From: an uncultured Mycoplasmatota bacterium
GTDB lineage: Bacteria; Bacillota_I; Bacilli_A; RF39; UBA660
Assembly (NCBI GenBank): GCA_900546715.1
Contig: UREA01000005.1
Span: 17,290-81,289 of the forward strand
Length of the DNA: 64,000 nucleotides
Reading direction: 5' to 3'
In this document: positions 27,080 through 35,654 of the stretch, one piece after another
Position numbering within the stretch: position 1 is the stretch's first letter
Layout: each line of letters begins with the position of its first letter
The notes under the pieces: model-generated
Seen by the model: the letters and a program-made list of their open reading frames with translations, nothing else
What the model was told of the DNA's origin: nothing
Database searches by the model: none
Position numbers and translations under genes: made by a program

Positions 27080-27583
27080 TTATTTATTATTAATTTTGCT
27101 CCATGCAATAAGTATGGCTTCAGCCTGATCATCTTGAGTTTTCTTGCTTTTAGGCCCATGCCATTCTAATTTTAAATTAAATAATTTATTTGCCATAAGA
27201 ATAGCTTTTTCCTTTAGCACTTCTCTTTTACGACCATCTTTTGTTCCATCGAACATATTCAACCTACTTCTCCAAACAGTAGGAGAAATATATTCAATTT
27301 CTATATCAAAATTAACACAAATATCAAAAATAAAACCATGAACAGCCCCCAATAATAAAAGATTTTTACTACTTCTGCTTTCTAAAGGGACATCTTCCAT
27401 ATAAGCCATTATAGGTTCATATTTTTTAATTATTTCTTCTATTTGATCTTTTTGTTCTTTCAATCTTTGATGCCATTCATCACTCTTAGCTCTGATTTCT
27501 GTACTGTAAACTAAATTTTTATTATTAAAAATAGAAATACCAGTACAAGTAGTGGACGCATCAATCCCCATAACTACACTCAT
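27080..27583 (-). CDS. RuvC-like Holliday junction resolvase/nuclease
   Basis: The RNase H fold is indicated by the N-terminal MGIDASTTCTGISIF (catalytic Asp), AYMEDVPLESR (catalytic Glu), SPTVWRSRLNM and the C-terminal QDDQAEAILIAW (Asp pair). Length (167 aa) is normal. Such enzymes resolve branched DNA before packaging. It sits unusually in the tail module, one base overlapping its upstream neighbour, directly before the tape measure gene. Confidence 0.85.
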   Translation of the reverse strand: MSVVMGIDASTTCTGISIFNNKNLVYSTEIRAKSDEWHQRLKEQKDQIEEIIKKYEPIMAYMEDVPLESRSSKNLLLLGAVHGFIFDICVNFDIEIEYISPTVWRSRLNMFDGTKDGRKREVLKEKAILMANKLFNLKLEWHGPKSKKTQDDQAEAILIAWSKINNK

Positions 27584-28065
27584 TAACTTTTATCCAATCC
27601 AATACCAGAAGTATGGCGTTTCCATCTTAATCCAGCAGCAGTCATTCCAGCTTCAAAATATTGTCTTAATTTATTTTTTCCTAAAACTTTCTGAAGTTGT
27701 TTAAAAGCATTTCTTTTGGTAGTCCAAAATCCTGTTCCAAATACATGCCCCGCCATACCTTCGTAAATAATATCAACTAATCCTTGCCTAACATCTTCTC
27801 CTGTAAATACAGAAGGGTGGTATCCTAATTTTTCAGGAGCCCATTTAAACTCTGATGAAATTCCTCCACCACCCCCTGATGTTGCTTCCCAGGCTTCTCC
27901 AAAAGTATAAGTTCTTCCATACACGTTGGGAGACCCTGCATTATATACTACTTCTTGAATAATATCATAATTTTCTTCTAAAATTTTGTCAGCAGTATAA
28001 TCAACGGCTTTTTGCAAGGCAGGTTCTAACAATGCTCTTAATTCCGCATCATTTCGAGCGCCCAT
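27583..28065 (-). CDS. Hypothetical head-tail or tail-completion protein (160 aa)
   Basis: The sequence has helical ends (LRALLEPALQKAVDYTADKI, FKQLQKVLGKNKLRQYFEAG) around a Gly-rich centre (GEAWEATSGGGGGISSEFKW) and a basic C-terminus. The pattern resembles HK97 gp10-type tail-completion proteins, but this is only suggestive. It overlaps the gene at 28049 by 17 bases. Confidence 0.5.
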   Translation of the reverse strand: MGARNDAELRALLEPALQKAVDYTADKILEENYDIIQEVVYNAGSPNVYGRTYTFGEAWEATSGGGGGISSEFKWAPEKLGYHPSVFTGEDVRQGLVDIIYEGMAGHVFGTGFWTTKRNAFKQLQKVLGKNKLRQYFEAGMTAAGLRWKRHTSGIGLDKS

Positions 28066-28423
28066 TTTTCACCTTCAAAGAATTATCTATATAATTTACA
28101 ATTTGAGTCAAACTTCTTTCAATAGAAGTATAATATTTAATACATTTATCAATGTCATCTAAATTTAAAATTTGACTTTTCACAGTATCAATTAAACCAG
28201 AAGAATGTAATAATTCATGCCCATTCTTACTAATTTCTTCATCTTTTATATCTGTACAAAAATGAAGAACTAAAACATCATAATTTATTTGTTTTTTATC
28301 CCAATCGTCAAATTTCATTACACCACGAGCAATGGCATATACTTCAGAATAATCTAAATATCTTTTTACATGAACATCATATTCTTCAAGATAGATGGCA
28401 TCTTTTTCCTTTATTTGTTTCAT
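28049..28423 (-). CDS. Hypothetical protein, possible tail assembly chaperone (124 aa)
   Basis: The protein has VHVKRYLDYSEVYAIARGVM and VLVLHFCTDIKDEEISK, followed by helices with ILNLDDIDKCIKYYTSIERS. Length and position between major tail and tape measure genes suit a tail assembly chaperone. No frameshift site producing a longer form was seen, so the role is only inferred from position. Confidence 0.45.
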   Translation of the reverse strand: MKQIKEKDAIYLEEYDVHVKRYLDYSEVYAIARGVMKFDDWDKKQINYDVLVLHFCTDIKDEEISKNGHELLHSSGLIDTVKSQILNLDDIDKCIKYYTSIERSLTQIVNYIDNSLKVKNGRSK

Positions 28424-28435
28424 ACAAAACTCCCT

Positions 28436-28840
28436 TTATAATTTAATAAATTTTGCAATATAAGCTCCTCCTAAGCCTATTAAAACTAAAATTAAAGGCC
28501 AATTATTTTTTATATATTGCAAAATATCAAATTTTCCTTTATCTTCCACTAATTGAATTTTGTTACTAACTTCATCTATTTTATCATTAGTTCTGTCTGA
28601 TAAAATATTGAACTCTTCGCGAATTTCCTTAATAGATGTAGATTGAAGCTCCATTTTTTCATTTAATGCCCGCATAGAATATTGCACCTCTTGCATAGTT
28701 TCACCCAACAATTCACAAATTGATACATTTCTATCCACCATCTCTTTTAAAAATGGGCGCGTACTTTCAATCTCGACCAACCTTTTATCTATATTATTTA
28801 ATCTTTTATAGATTGCATCAATATCTTTCTCTACATCCAT
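28436..28840 (-). CDS. Coiled-coil membrane-anchored protein (XhlA-like)
   Basis: Residues 1-105 are continuous heptad-like helix (IDAIYKRLNNIDKRLVEIES, SIKEIREEFNILSDRTNDKI). A single C-terminal membrane helix (WPLILVLIGLGGAYIAKFI) follows. This is the layout of haemolysin XhlA-type phage proteins, often near lysis genes. Here it is among tail genes. Function could be lysis, or membrane interaction by the tail. Confidence 0.6.
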   Translation of the reverse strand: MDVEKDIDAIYKRLNNIDKRLVEIESTRPFLKEMVDRNVSICELLGETMQEVQYSMRALNEKMELQSTSIKEIREEFNILSDRTNDKIDEVSNKIQLVEDKGKFDILQYIKNNWPLILVLIGLGGAYIAKFIKL

Positions 28841-29146
28841 TTACAGCGCCCCTTTAATAGACCACTTCCCATTTCTATCCTTAGATAGTTTTACATAAAC
28901 TGGAACATAATCAAACGGATTTTTTAAGATAATAATATTATTTTTAACTTCTATATATAAAGAATTTTTCTTTTCAAATTGTACTTTATAATAATTCTTA
29001 GGTATCACTTCTGGTTTTTTTTTACAAGTATTGTTCATTCTTGGATTAACCCTATATTCATTATTTTTATTGCAATAAAATAAAAAAGGACAAAATCCAT
29101 TATCTACATTGCATTTTCCAGCTTTAATATTAACATATTCACACAT
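28841..29146 (-). CDS. Cysteine-rich hypothetical protein (101 aa)
   Basis: Four cysteines lie in the N-terminal part (CEYVNIKAGKC, CPFLFYC) with one more at CKKK, suggesting a metal-binding knuckle. The C-terminal half is strand-rich. No family is recognised. It directly abuts the coiled-coil gene downstream. Confidence 0.55.
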   Translation of the reverse strand: MCEYVNIKAGKCNVDNGFCPFLFYCNKNNEYRVNPRMNNTCKKKPEVIPKNYYKVQFEKKNSLYIEVKNNIIILKNPFDYVPVYVKLSKDRNGKWSIKGAL

Positions 29147-29157
29147 TTTTCTAATAT

Positions 29158-29187
29158 AAATATAGGAGGGTTTTCCCTCCTATATTT
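29158..29187 (-). terminator. Hairpin after the Ig-like tail gene
   Basis: A perfect 13-bp stem (29158-29170 with 29175-29187) has a TTTT/AAAA loop and lies 13 bp after the gene ending at 29200. The T run on the - strand is weak, so it may act as an mRNA stabiliser or attenuator. Confidence 0.65.
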
Positions 29188-29199
29188 ATCAACTATAAA

Positions 29200-29532
29200 T
29201 TATTCTACAGTCACCTTAACAAATGCAGGTTCTACTTTGCCCGTATAATCAGTTAAATTAACAGAAACAATAGCTGTACCAGCAATAGAACCAGCAGTTA
29301 TTTTACCATCATGTGCCCCAACAGCAGTACCGGTAGCAGTAGAAGCAGGATCACTTTCTATTGCAAAAGTAAAGTTAGAATTATCTTTCCGCTGTGCAGG
29401 AAGAGTACCTTTATAAATTACTCTAACAGATAAGGTTTCAGTCCCATTTTGAGAAAGTTCAACATCACCGTTTTCTACAGCAATACCAATAACATCATCC
29501 TGCCATTTAGCATTATAAATTTCCTCGGTCAT
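29200..29532 (-). CDS. Ig-like (Big_2) tail domain, in frame with the major tail protein
   Basis: The 110-residue product has a bacterial Ig-like fold pattern: SVRVIYKGTLPAQRKDNSNF, TGTAVGAHDGKITAGSIAGT, AIVSVNLTDYTGKVEPAFVK. It begins at ATG 29532. This is in the same frame as the major tail protein and only 6 bases after its TAA, with no ideal ribosome binding site (AAGG just before). It could be a separate gene or a C-terminal decoration reached by stop-codon readthrough. Confidence 0.75.
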   Translation of the reverse strand: MTEEIYNAKWQDDVIGIAVENGDVELSQNGTETLSVRVIYKGTLPAQRKDNSNFTFAIESDPASTATGTAVGAHDGKITAGSIAGTAIVSVNLTDYTGKVEPAFVKVTVE

Positions 29533-29538
29533 AGTACC

Positions 29539-29644
29539 TTAATAGGGGTCCTCTTCACAACTGGTCTCATCATTAATAGCTAAAGCAGAACCAGTTAAAG
29601 AAACGGTAGCAGCACCAGTAGAAGTTAGTGCAAGATTTTGATTA
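29539..29644 (-). CDS. Major tail protein, exon 2
   Basis: The 106-nt exon completes the split Ala codon and encodes NQNLALTSTGAATVSLTGSA, then LAINDETSCEEDPY and TAA at 29539-29541. The ATVSLTGSALA pattern is typical of the C-terminus of major tail proteins in this group. The exon fits exon 1 in phase (total 252 residues). Confidence 0.85.
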
Positions 29645-30877
29645 CTTTATGTTCACATAAGTTCGTTAATCTTATGCCGTTTTTAACAGCTTACACTTTC
29701 GTGCAAGAACAGACTATATGTTCAACTTAATTGTTCGTTATTCGTCATGTCAATATACCCAATAGAATGACCGGCCAACAAATAATCAATTTCTTGTTGT
29801 AATCTTTCTATTGTAGGTATACTATCTTTTTTATCACCTAAAATACGCAAAACTTTATACCCTTGATTAATCAACCAATGATTTCTACGTCTATCATAAT
29901 CTTTCATATCTTTATGCCAAAATACCCCGTCATACTCGACATCAATCTTAACATTATTAAGAATTAATAGACAATCTAAATTTATTTTATCAACAGGATA
30001 ACCAGGTTTGCAATTTTCTTTACCATATAATTGAATTAACATATTGATAATTTTTTGTTCTGGCTTAGATGTTGGCACTGTTCCATTTTTATACATAGAT
30101 TTTTTGGCCTTAGCTTGCAATATATCACTTTTAACAGGATTATCAACACCATAATTTTTAATCATACTATTTTTAAATTTTTCTTGTCCTATTTTTGTTT
30201 GCATAGCATAAGGTTTGCCGTATTTAGAAATCATTGACTCTTTAGCTTTAGCCCGTAATTTTTTATTTCCCCATAAAGAAGTTGAATTATATTTTCTTAA
30301 TAAAGTATCTCGTATTTTTAGTTGTTTACATTGTTTACATGCCTGTTTACCGCGATCTTTTCCAATATTATAATTTGCATATCTTGTTTGATATTGTCTT
30401 CCGCAATAATCACATATACAAATCACATTCATTCGACTTCTTAAAGGCATATCTTTTGCAGGAACAAAAAACTCATCACCAATATATGTATAATGATATC
30501 CTTTGCTAATATAATGTTTTTTATTATTTGAAGACCATTTTACTGATATTATTTGATTATCATTAAACATTTCATTCCTCCTTTCTATAAAAATATAACG
30601 AACAATCAAGTGCCGGATTTTTCAACTCACTTGAGTTTACTTCCCCACAAGGGAATAGTCGTTGAACCTTTCTCTATTCGAGAAGTGGCTGCTAAATACC
30701 CATTGCATAAACACTTAGGATTTAACCTTATGTCATTCTTTGCTTTTTTTCTACTTTCGTAACATTCACACTTAGGCATATTTCATCCTTATGTTGTAGT
30801 AGCAAAGACTTTAGGGATTCAAAGCAATTAACCCGGAGCATATACTAATCACTTAATATATGTGGCATTATTTTTAA
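29645..30877 (-). ncRNA. Group I intron in major tail protein gene, with homing endonuclease
   Basis: The 1233-nt intron carries P7 strands CAACGACTATTC (30653-30668) and CATATAGTCTG (29711-29722) on either side of the endonuclease gene, so the ORF occupies a peripheral loop. It ends in G. The 5' exon ends GATTGC, which can pair with GTGATT inside the intron, giving a C-G pair at the splice site instead of the usual U-G. The exact 5' boundary is therefore slightly uncertain. Confidence 0.88.
29722..30570 (-). CDS. Intron-encoded homing endonuclease (Vsr/EDxHD-like)
   Basis: ATG 30570 lies 6 bases after AAAGGAGG. The 282-residue protein has a zinc-like CDYCGRQYQ and CKQCKQ region, then repeats around YNSTSLWGNKKLRAKAKESM and YGVDNPVKSDILQAKAKKSM (DNA-binding modules). 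The C-terminal nuclease has SKPEQKIINMLI, VKIDVEYDGVFWH and a GYKVLRILGD strand. These resemble Vsr/DUF559-type PD-(D/E)XK homing nucleases of phage introns. It would spread the intron into intronless tail genes. Confidence 0.85.
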   Translation of the reverse strand: MFNDNQIISVKWSSNNKKHYISKGYHYTYIGDEFFVPAKDMPLRSRMNVICICDYCGRQYQTRYANYNIGKDRGKQACKQCKQLKIRDTLLRKYNSTSLWGNKKLRAKAKESMISKYGKPYAMQTKIGQEKFKNSMIKNYGVDNPVKSDILQAKAKKSMYKNGTVPTSKPEQKIINMLIQLYGKENCKPGYPVDKINLDCLLILNNVKIDVEYDGVFWHKDMKDYDRRRNHWLINQGYKVLRILGDKKDSIPTIERLQQEIDYLLAGHSIGYIDMTNNEQLS

Positions 30878-31530
30878 GCAATCTTGGACTTAAAAATTTC
30901 ACCATCCATTTGTAATCTTGGTACATCAGTAATTAACCGACCACAACGGGTCTGATCAGTTTGTACATTAATATCACCAGAATATAAATCATTTAAAATA
31001 ACCACATGAAGTTCAGAAGGAACATATTGAGTTTTAATTCTAATAGATTTAGCGTTCTCATTCTGATAAAAATACTTGACACAATAATGATCGTTGCTCT
31101 GAGAACTAGGAATCGTCATAGTATTGCCACTAATAGCACCGATCGTCCAATTAGAATCAGCAGGTTTCTTATACCAACCAATTAAAGTACCATCGAACAT
31201 CACAGGAGTCTCAGTGAGTTCAACATTGCCTCCACCACCACTGACTGTCACTTCTTCTTCTATAACAGATAAGCCTCCAGATTCAATATTAACGCCAAGA
31301 GAAGCCGCAATATACTCGAAGTTGAACATTGTGTCGGTCAAAGTGATAGCTAAGTTACTGTCATGGAAGAATTTACCCCACAAAGCATTACCTTGACCGC
31401 CACGAACTTCTTCGGCGGTAATAGTGAAATCGAAGGTAGTATCAGTTAAAGTTTTAGCTACGCCAATTAACTCATTATTCTTAAAAATTAATGCACGACC
31501 TACGCCAGCAGCATAATGATTTTGAGCCAT
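30878..31530 (-). CDS. Major tail protein, exon 1
   Basis: ATG 31530 is 8 bases after AAGGAG (the longer GTG frame to 31539 is unlikely). The 217 residues start MAQNHYAAGVGRALIFKNNE and include TITAEEVRGGQGNALWGKFF and DSNLAITLTDTMFNFEYIAA. They run through a beta-rich body to DGEIFKSKI. The pattern is that of clostridial phage major tail (tube) proteins. Without splicing it stops just after Ala 218. Confidence 0.85.
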
Positions 31531-31535
31531 TAATT

Positions 31536-32357
31536 TCACTCCTTATAAAAATTATTAAAAGCAACATCCATATTATCTCCATAAGAAGTATTAGATGTCT
31601 GCTTAATAGTTGAATTGTTACCCATAGACTTTTTATATTCATCTACATTAACAACATAATCATCAAATTTACCTTTTTTCTTTTTAAATATCCAATTATC
31701 AAATTTATCAGCCTGTCCACTATAAATAGCTATAGGCATAATAACATTATATTTAATCTCTTCATACACTTCCGCAAATAAAATCGAATGACTACGATAA
31801 GTCATATCTAATTGTTCTTTTTTAGAAAGACCTGTATGAGAAGTAATAATAGCTATTTTTCTTTCTAAATTAGGAGAAATTAATCCTTTATTTCTTAATT
31901 GATCTTTTTCATCCATATTTTTCTTGAAATTGGGATCAATATATTCATCATCATATCCCGGAAAATTTTGATACAAAATAATTCGTTTTATATCATCAAA
32001 TTCTTTTTGATTAATTTTAATTCCTAATTCTTTGTCTATTATATAAAATTTTTCGTCCTCTGTAATAATTTGAGGTTTTTTAAGTTTTAAACACAAAATT
32101 AAAATATTCAATAATTTTTGTATATTAACTTCATCTTGAAATAAAATAACTACTATAAATTTTAAATAAGACATTTGAATTATTTCAATAGAAGAATTAG
32201 AATTTTTATCTACAGTTAAAATACCAATACTGCTAAGAAAAAATTCACTATCTTTTAATTGTATTGGATATATATTAATCTCATTATCTTTTAATTTATA
32301 TTTAACAGGTTCATCTAAATAAAAATACCTGGTTTTTAAATATTCTATATCTACCAT
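31536..32357 (-). CDS. Hypothetical tail protein upstream of the major tail gene
   Basis: The start is ATG 32357, which overlaps the preceding TGA (TGATG coupling). The 273-residue protein is rich in Ile/Lys, with helical segments (LLNILILCLKLKK, GLSKKEQLDMTYRSHSILFA) and a basic C-terminal third. It resembles a tail-terminator or chaperone by position only. No family is recognised. Confidence 0.55.
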   Translation of the reverse strand: MVDIEYLKTRYFYLDEPVKYKLKDNEINIYPIQLKDSEFFLSSIGILTVDKNSNSSIEIIQMSYLKFIVVILFQDEVNIQKLLNILILCLKLKKPQIITEDEKFYIIDKELGIKINQKEFDDIKRIILYQNFPGYDDEYIDPNFKKNMDEKDQLRNKGLISPNLERKIAIITSHTGLSKKEQLDMTYRSHSILFAEVYEEIKYNVIMPIAIYSGQADKFDNWIFKKKKGKFDDYVVNVDEYKKSMGNNSTIKQTSNTSYGDNMDVAFNNFYKE

Positions 32358-32923
32358 CAAGAATCACATTCAGTTTCTATACCTGTATCGCCAACCAATA
32401 CACTAATAAATAATTGTTTTCCTGTATATGTTTTTGAATTTCCAATTACACTCCTTGATAAATCATATCTCGACATATCTTGATGAAAAGTCATTTTCCC
32501 TACGCCATCAACTTCTGTACCATTCAAAACAGATAACAACCGATTTACAATTAAATCTCCTCTTGACACAGGAATGCCATTATATCCCACCAAGGACATT
32601 TTACCACCATATAAAATATCAAAAGCATAAGTAACATTACCAACATATAATGATTCAGGCTCAATATAATAATTATATATTTTTATCAAACATTTAGATT
32701 CTGCAATAGCATCCTCAATTAGATTAGTAAAAAATATACCATATTGTTCTTGAGGCCCACTCTTCCATACCAATTCCATTTTTTCAGAAAAAGTCAGATT
32801 GGGTTTATCTAAAGCATCATAATCATTATATTTCAACAATTTCCAAATAATCTCATCTGATAAAGCTAAATGTTTTAGAATATTATAAGGAATAGTTGGT
32901 AAAGCATAATAACTATTATACAT
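32357..32923 (-). CDS. Neck/head-tail connector protein (188 aa)
   Basis: The sequence has PYNILKHLALSDEIIWKLLK, WKSGPQEQYGIFFTNLIEDA, then a strand-rich part with VGYNGIPVSRGDLIVNRLLS. The arrangement resembles neck proteins of Firmicute phages (type Ne1), suggested mostly by position between head and tail genes. Confidence 0.5.
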   Translation of the reverse strand: MYNSYYALPTIPYNILKHLALSDEIIWKLLKYNDYDALDKPNLTFSEKMELVWKSGPQEQYGIFFTNLIEDAIAESKCLIKIYNYYIEPESLYVGNVTYAFDILYGGKMSLVGYNGIPVSRGDLIVNRLLSVLNGTEVDGVGKMTFHQDMSRYDLSRSVIGNSKTYTGKQLFISVLVGDTGIETECDS

Positions 32924-32932
32924 AATAACCTC

Positions 32933-34231
32933 CTATCCCATCATACTAATCACATCTAATGATAATACTTCATCAAAAGTAAAATTAGGATTATCATTTT
33001 GAATTTTAATATATATAAATTGCGGATTATTACTAATTTTTTTGCCAGTTATAGTAAACATATAATTGTCATTTTGTTCTATATCTATATAGTCATTAAA
33101 CAAAACAATTTCATTTTCTGTCAAACTTAAAGACAACATAGATAAATTATTAATTATTTCTGAACCATAATTAACTTCTATTTTAAATTGAATAGATTCA
33201 AATTGACGAATCTGACTGAATGCAGGTTGAATAATAAGTTTAGGCGTAACATTTTCTTTGTCTACAACTTTAATATTTATACTATCATAGACTTTTTTAT
33301 TACCTTTTAAATATCCAATTATTTGACATTCTCCAGAAGAACCTAAAACTGTATATTCGCCCTTTTTATTTATATTTACTATTCGCCAATTAGTTGAATA
33401 CCAAATTATATCTCTCTCAACTTCTTCTCCATTTAACAAAATCTGAGCTTCTAATACTCCTTTATCATTCTTAACCAATTCCATATTATTAGAATTAATT
33501 TTCAAAGTATAATTAAAAGTTCCATTATAAGCTAATTGATTCTCTATATCATCTTTCGCTTGAAGTTCATCAAGATATAAATCAAGATATAATAAAGTAG
33601 GTTCATTAGAAATAGATTTATCTATTATTGTATTTTGATATGCTAATAATTTAAACGGACGACCACCAAGAATATATCTGGTATTTATTTTGAAAAGTCT
33701 TAATGTATCTTTATTGCCTTGAACTATTACAGTAGCATGATTATTAGGAGTAATAACATAACTACTAACTTGAACATTTGGAGAAGTCATATCATAATCA
33801 ACTACACAAGGCACAACAAAAATTTTGCCATTTTCAGGATCAACAATTTTTAAAACATTATTACAACGACGGACACCTATATCTTCATTAACAGCAGCAT
33901 AACTATCTGTAAAATAACAAATCCAATAATTGTCATCAAATTTATAATATAAACCTCTTTTTACTTGATGATTTATATTTCTAAAAAGCAGACGTTTAAA
34001 ATCCTGCCCATTTGTAAAACCTCTGTTACTTAATCCAACTACATTATCAACCCAAACTTCAATTTTCCTAAAGTCATAAGACCCAAAATCCACTTGTTCT
34101 TCTATGGTATATCTTGCAGAGGTATATTCCCATTGTTGATCTATTGCCGCTTGTTGTTGATCTCTAAAATAATCATTAGGAGTTTGAATAATCCCATTAT
34201 TTATCGCATTCTCAAAAAAACTATAATTCAT
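32933..34231 (-). CDS. Head-closure-region protein with Ig-like C-terminal domain
   Basis: The 432-residue protein begins MNYSFFENAINNGIIQTPND and has a beta-rich body (FRKIEVWVDNVVGLSNRGFT). Residues about 265-330 form a bacterial Ig-like (Big_2) pattern: ILLNGEEVERDIIWYSTNWR, YTVLGSSGECQIIGYLKGN. The remainder is a second beta domain. The Ig-like domain may project from the neck and bind host or mucus sugars, as known for phage Ig domains. The role of the body is inferred from position. Confidence 0.55.
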   Translation of the reverse strand: MNYSFFENAINNGIIQTPNDYFRDQQQAAIDQQWEYTSARYTIEEQVDFGSYDFRKIEVWVDNVVGLSNRGFTNGQDFKRLLFRNINHQVKRGLYYKFDDNYWICYFTDSYAAVNEDIGVRRCNNVLKIVDPENGKIFVVPCVVDYDMTSPNVQVSSYVITPNNHATVIVQGNKDTLRLFKINTRYILGGRPFKLLAYQNTIIDKSISNEPTLLYLDLYLDELQAKDDIENQLAYNGTFNYTLKINSNNMELVKNDKGVLEAQILLNGEEVERDIIWYSTNWRIVNINKKGEYTVLGSSGECQIIGYLKGNKKVYDSINIKVVDKENVTPKLIIQPAFSQIRQFESIQFKIEVNYGSEIINNLSMLSLSLTENEIVLFNDYIDIEQNDNYMFTITGKKISNNPQFIYIKIQNDNPNFTFDEVLSLDVISMMG

Positions 34232-34484
34232 ACTCTTTCTCCTTAGAAAGAATATTAATAATATGAAAAACTGTTCGTTTTACCTGACTATGCTCTGCTT
34301 TGTCTCCTAAAATATAAAGACCTTTAATAGCCGTTGCAATATCATTATTATATCCTAAATACCAAACATATAATCTATCTAAATATTTAATATAAGTATC
34401 TTTATTAACATTTGAATCAGGAGAGTCAATTTTTTCAAATTGAAAAAGAATGTTATAAATTTCATTTATTCTTTGCTGTAACAA
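34221..34484 (-). CDS. Hypothetical head-tail region protein (87 aa)
   Basis: It is a helical protein (RINEIYNILFQFEKIDSPDS, DIATAIKGLYILGDKAEHSQ) that overlaps the next gene by 11 bases. It is not recognised. Size and place suggest a connector accessory. Confidence 0.55.
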   Translation of the reverse strand: MLQQRINEIYNILFQFEKIDSPDSNVNKDTYIKYLDRLYVWYLGYNNDIATAIKGLYILGDKAEHSQVKRTVFHIINILSKEKEYEL

Positions 34485-34488
34485 ATCA

Positions 34489-34929
34489 TCACTCCTTTTT
34501 CAAATAATTTATATTAATATCTTGTAATAAATAATCAGTAATTTTTTGATAAACTTTTTCTCTTAATGTATCTATATATGCACCTTTTTCTTTCAAATTT
34601 TGAGAAGCCGCATGTGTTTTAAAACTCCCCGAAGTCTGAAGAAGAGCATTAATCTTTGTAGAATTCTGTATTTCTCTATTAAACCATTCTATTACCCAAA
34701 AATCAGCTAAAATACTAATTTCAACATTGGTTAAATCAGAAATGAACTTTCTTTTATCTACATTATAATCAAGAGACTGTTTGCATTGAAAGAAATTAGG
34801 TATTGCATTTATTAAAAATCCATCACAATATTGTTTAAAAACATCCTGACTTTGATTATAAACCTTCATTATCTTATAATCATCAACTTTAACTAAAGCA
34901 ATATCTATTATTTCATCAAAAGAAGTCAT
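34489..34929 (-). CDS. Head-tail connector-like protein (146 aa)
   Basis: The all-helical sequence has SFDEIIDIALVKVDDYKIMK, FKQYCDGFLINAIPNFFQCK, LTNVEISILADFWVIEWFNR and AASQNLKEKGAYIDTLREKV. The helix layout suits gp6-type connectors that sit under the portal, but sequence identity was not tested. A GGAGGG site precedes the ATG. Confidence 0.55.
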   Translation of the reverse strand: MTSFDEIIDIALVKVDDYKIMKVYNQSQDVFKQYCDGFLINAIPNFFQCKQSLDYNVDKRKFISDLTNVEISILADFWVIEWFNREIQNSTKINALLQTSGSFKTHAASQNLKEKGAYIDTLREKVYQKITDYLLQDININYLKKE

Positions 34930-34930
34930 A

Positions 34931-35575
34931 TTATCCCTCCTTTAAAAGAGGTTCAATATTTATATAATCAATATTTGTCTTATTTTGAAGATACATTAAA
35001 ATATTAGCATCAACATTCTCTCCATTCAATCTCTTATCAAAAACCATAGAATTAATAATAGTTTTTTGACCTAATGGAGCAGATTCATATATAGCAATAA
35101 ATTCCTCATGATTCTTATCAAGAATATTCTTCATAACAGTAGGATCAAGAATATTTTTGTATAATCTGGTCAAACGGTTCTTTTGCACAAACTCTTTGTC
35201 GTTAATATAATAAGAGCCTCCTTGAGTAATACGAGGCATAGAATTTATAATTAATTTTAAATCTGATTCAGGAATATATTTTATAGTATATTGTTTCTCA
35301 AATTCATATTTTTTTCCATCTGCTTTTCCAGTAGTACTTAAAATCATTTGAGCATTCGTTAAACTAATAACTTCAATATCTCTATCTTCATTACTTGATT
35401 CTATATTACTCTGATTATTCAATGCAGATAAAAGTTGATTCATCTGTTTTTCAATTTCTAACATCTTTTCTTTTAACTGCATATTTTCTTTTTCTAAATT
35501 AGTTATATCTATACTATCAACGACATTTTTCTCATTTTCTTTAATATTAGTATCGACTTTTTTTGTATATGCCAT
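34931..35575 (-). CDS. Hypothetical protein with N-terminal coiled coil (214 aa)
   Basis: A coiled coil (ITNLEKENMQLKEKMLEIEK) is followed by a strand-helix part with KKYEFEKQYTIKYIPESDLK and TQGGSYYINDKEFVQKNRLT. It lies just after the major capsid gene and its terminator. It may be a head-associated protein. No family is recognised. Confidence 0.55.
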   Translation of the reverse strand: MAYTKKVDTNIKENEKNVVDSIDITNLEKENMQLKEKMLEIEKQMNQLLSALNNQSNIESSNEDRDIEVISLTNAQMILSTTGKADGKKYEFEKQYTIKYIPESDLKLIINSMPRITQGGSYYINDKEFVQKNRLTRLYKNILDPTVMKNILDKNHEEFIAIYESAPLGQKTIINSMVFDKRLNGENVDANILMYLQNKTNIDYINIEPLLKEG

Positions 35576-35602
35576 TTATTGTTTTCCTTTCTTTCCTTTT
35601 AA

Positions 35603-35630
35603 AAAAGAGGAAGGAAAACCTCCCTCTTTT
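35603..35630 (-). terminator. Hairpin terminator after the major capsid gene
   Basis: A 12-bp stem (35603-35614 with 35619-35630, one G-T pair) has an AAAA loop; on the - strand it ends in CTCTTTTTT. It would limit readthrough from the highly expressed capsid gene. Confidence 0.85.
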
Positions 35631-35654
35631 CCCTATTATCCAACAAAATAAATA

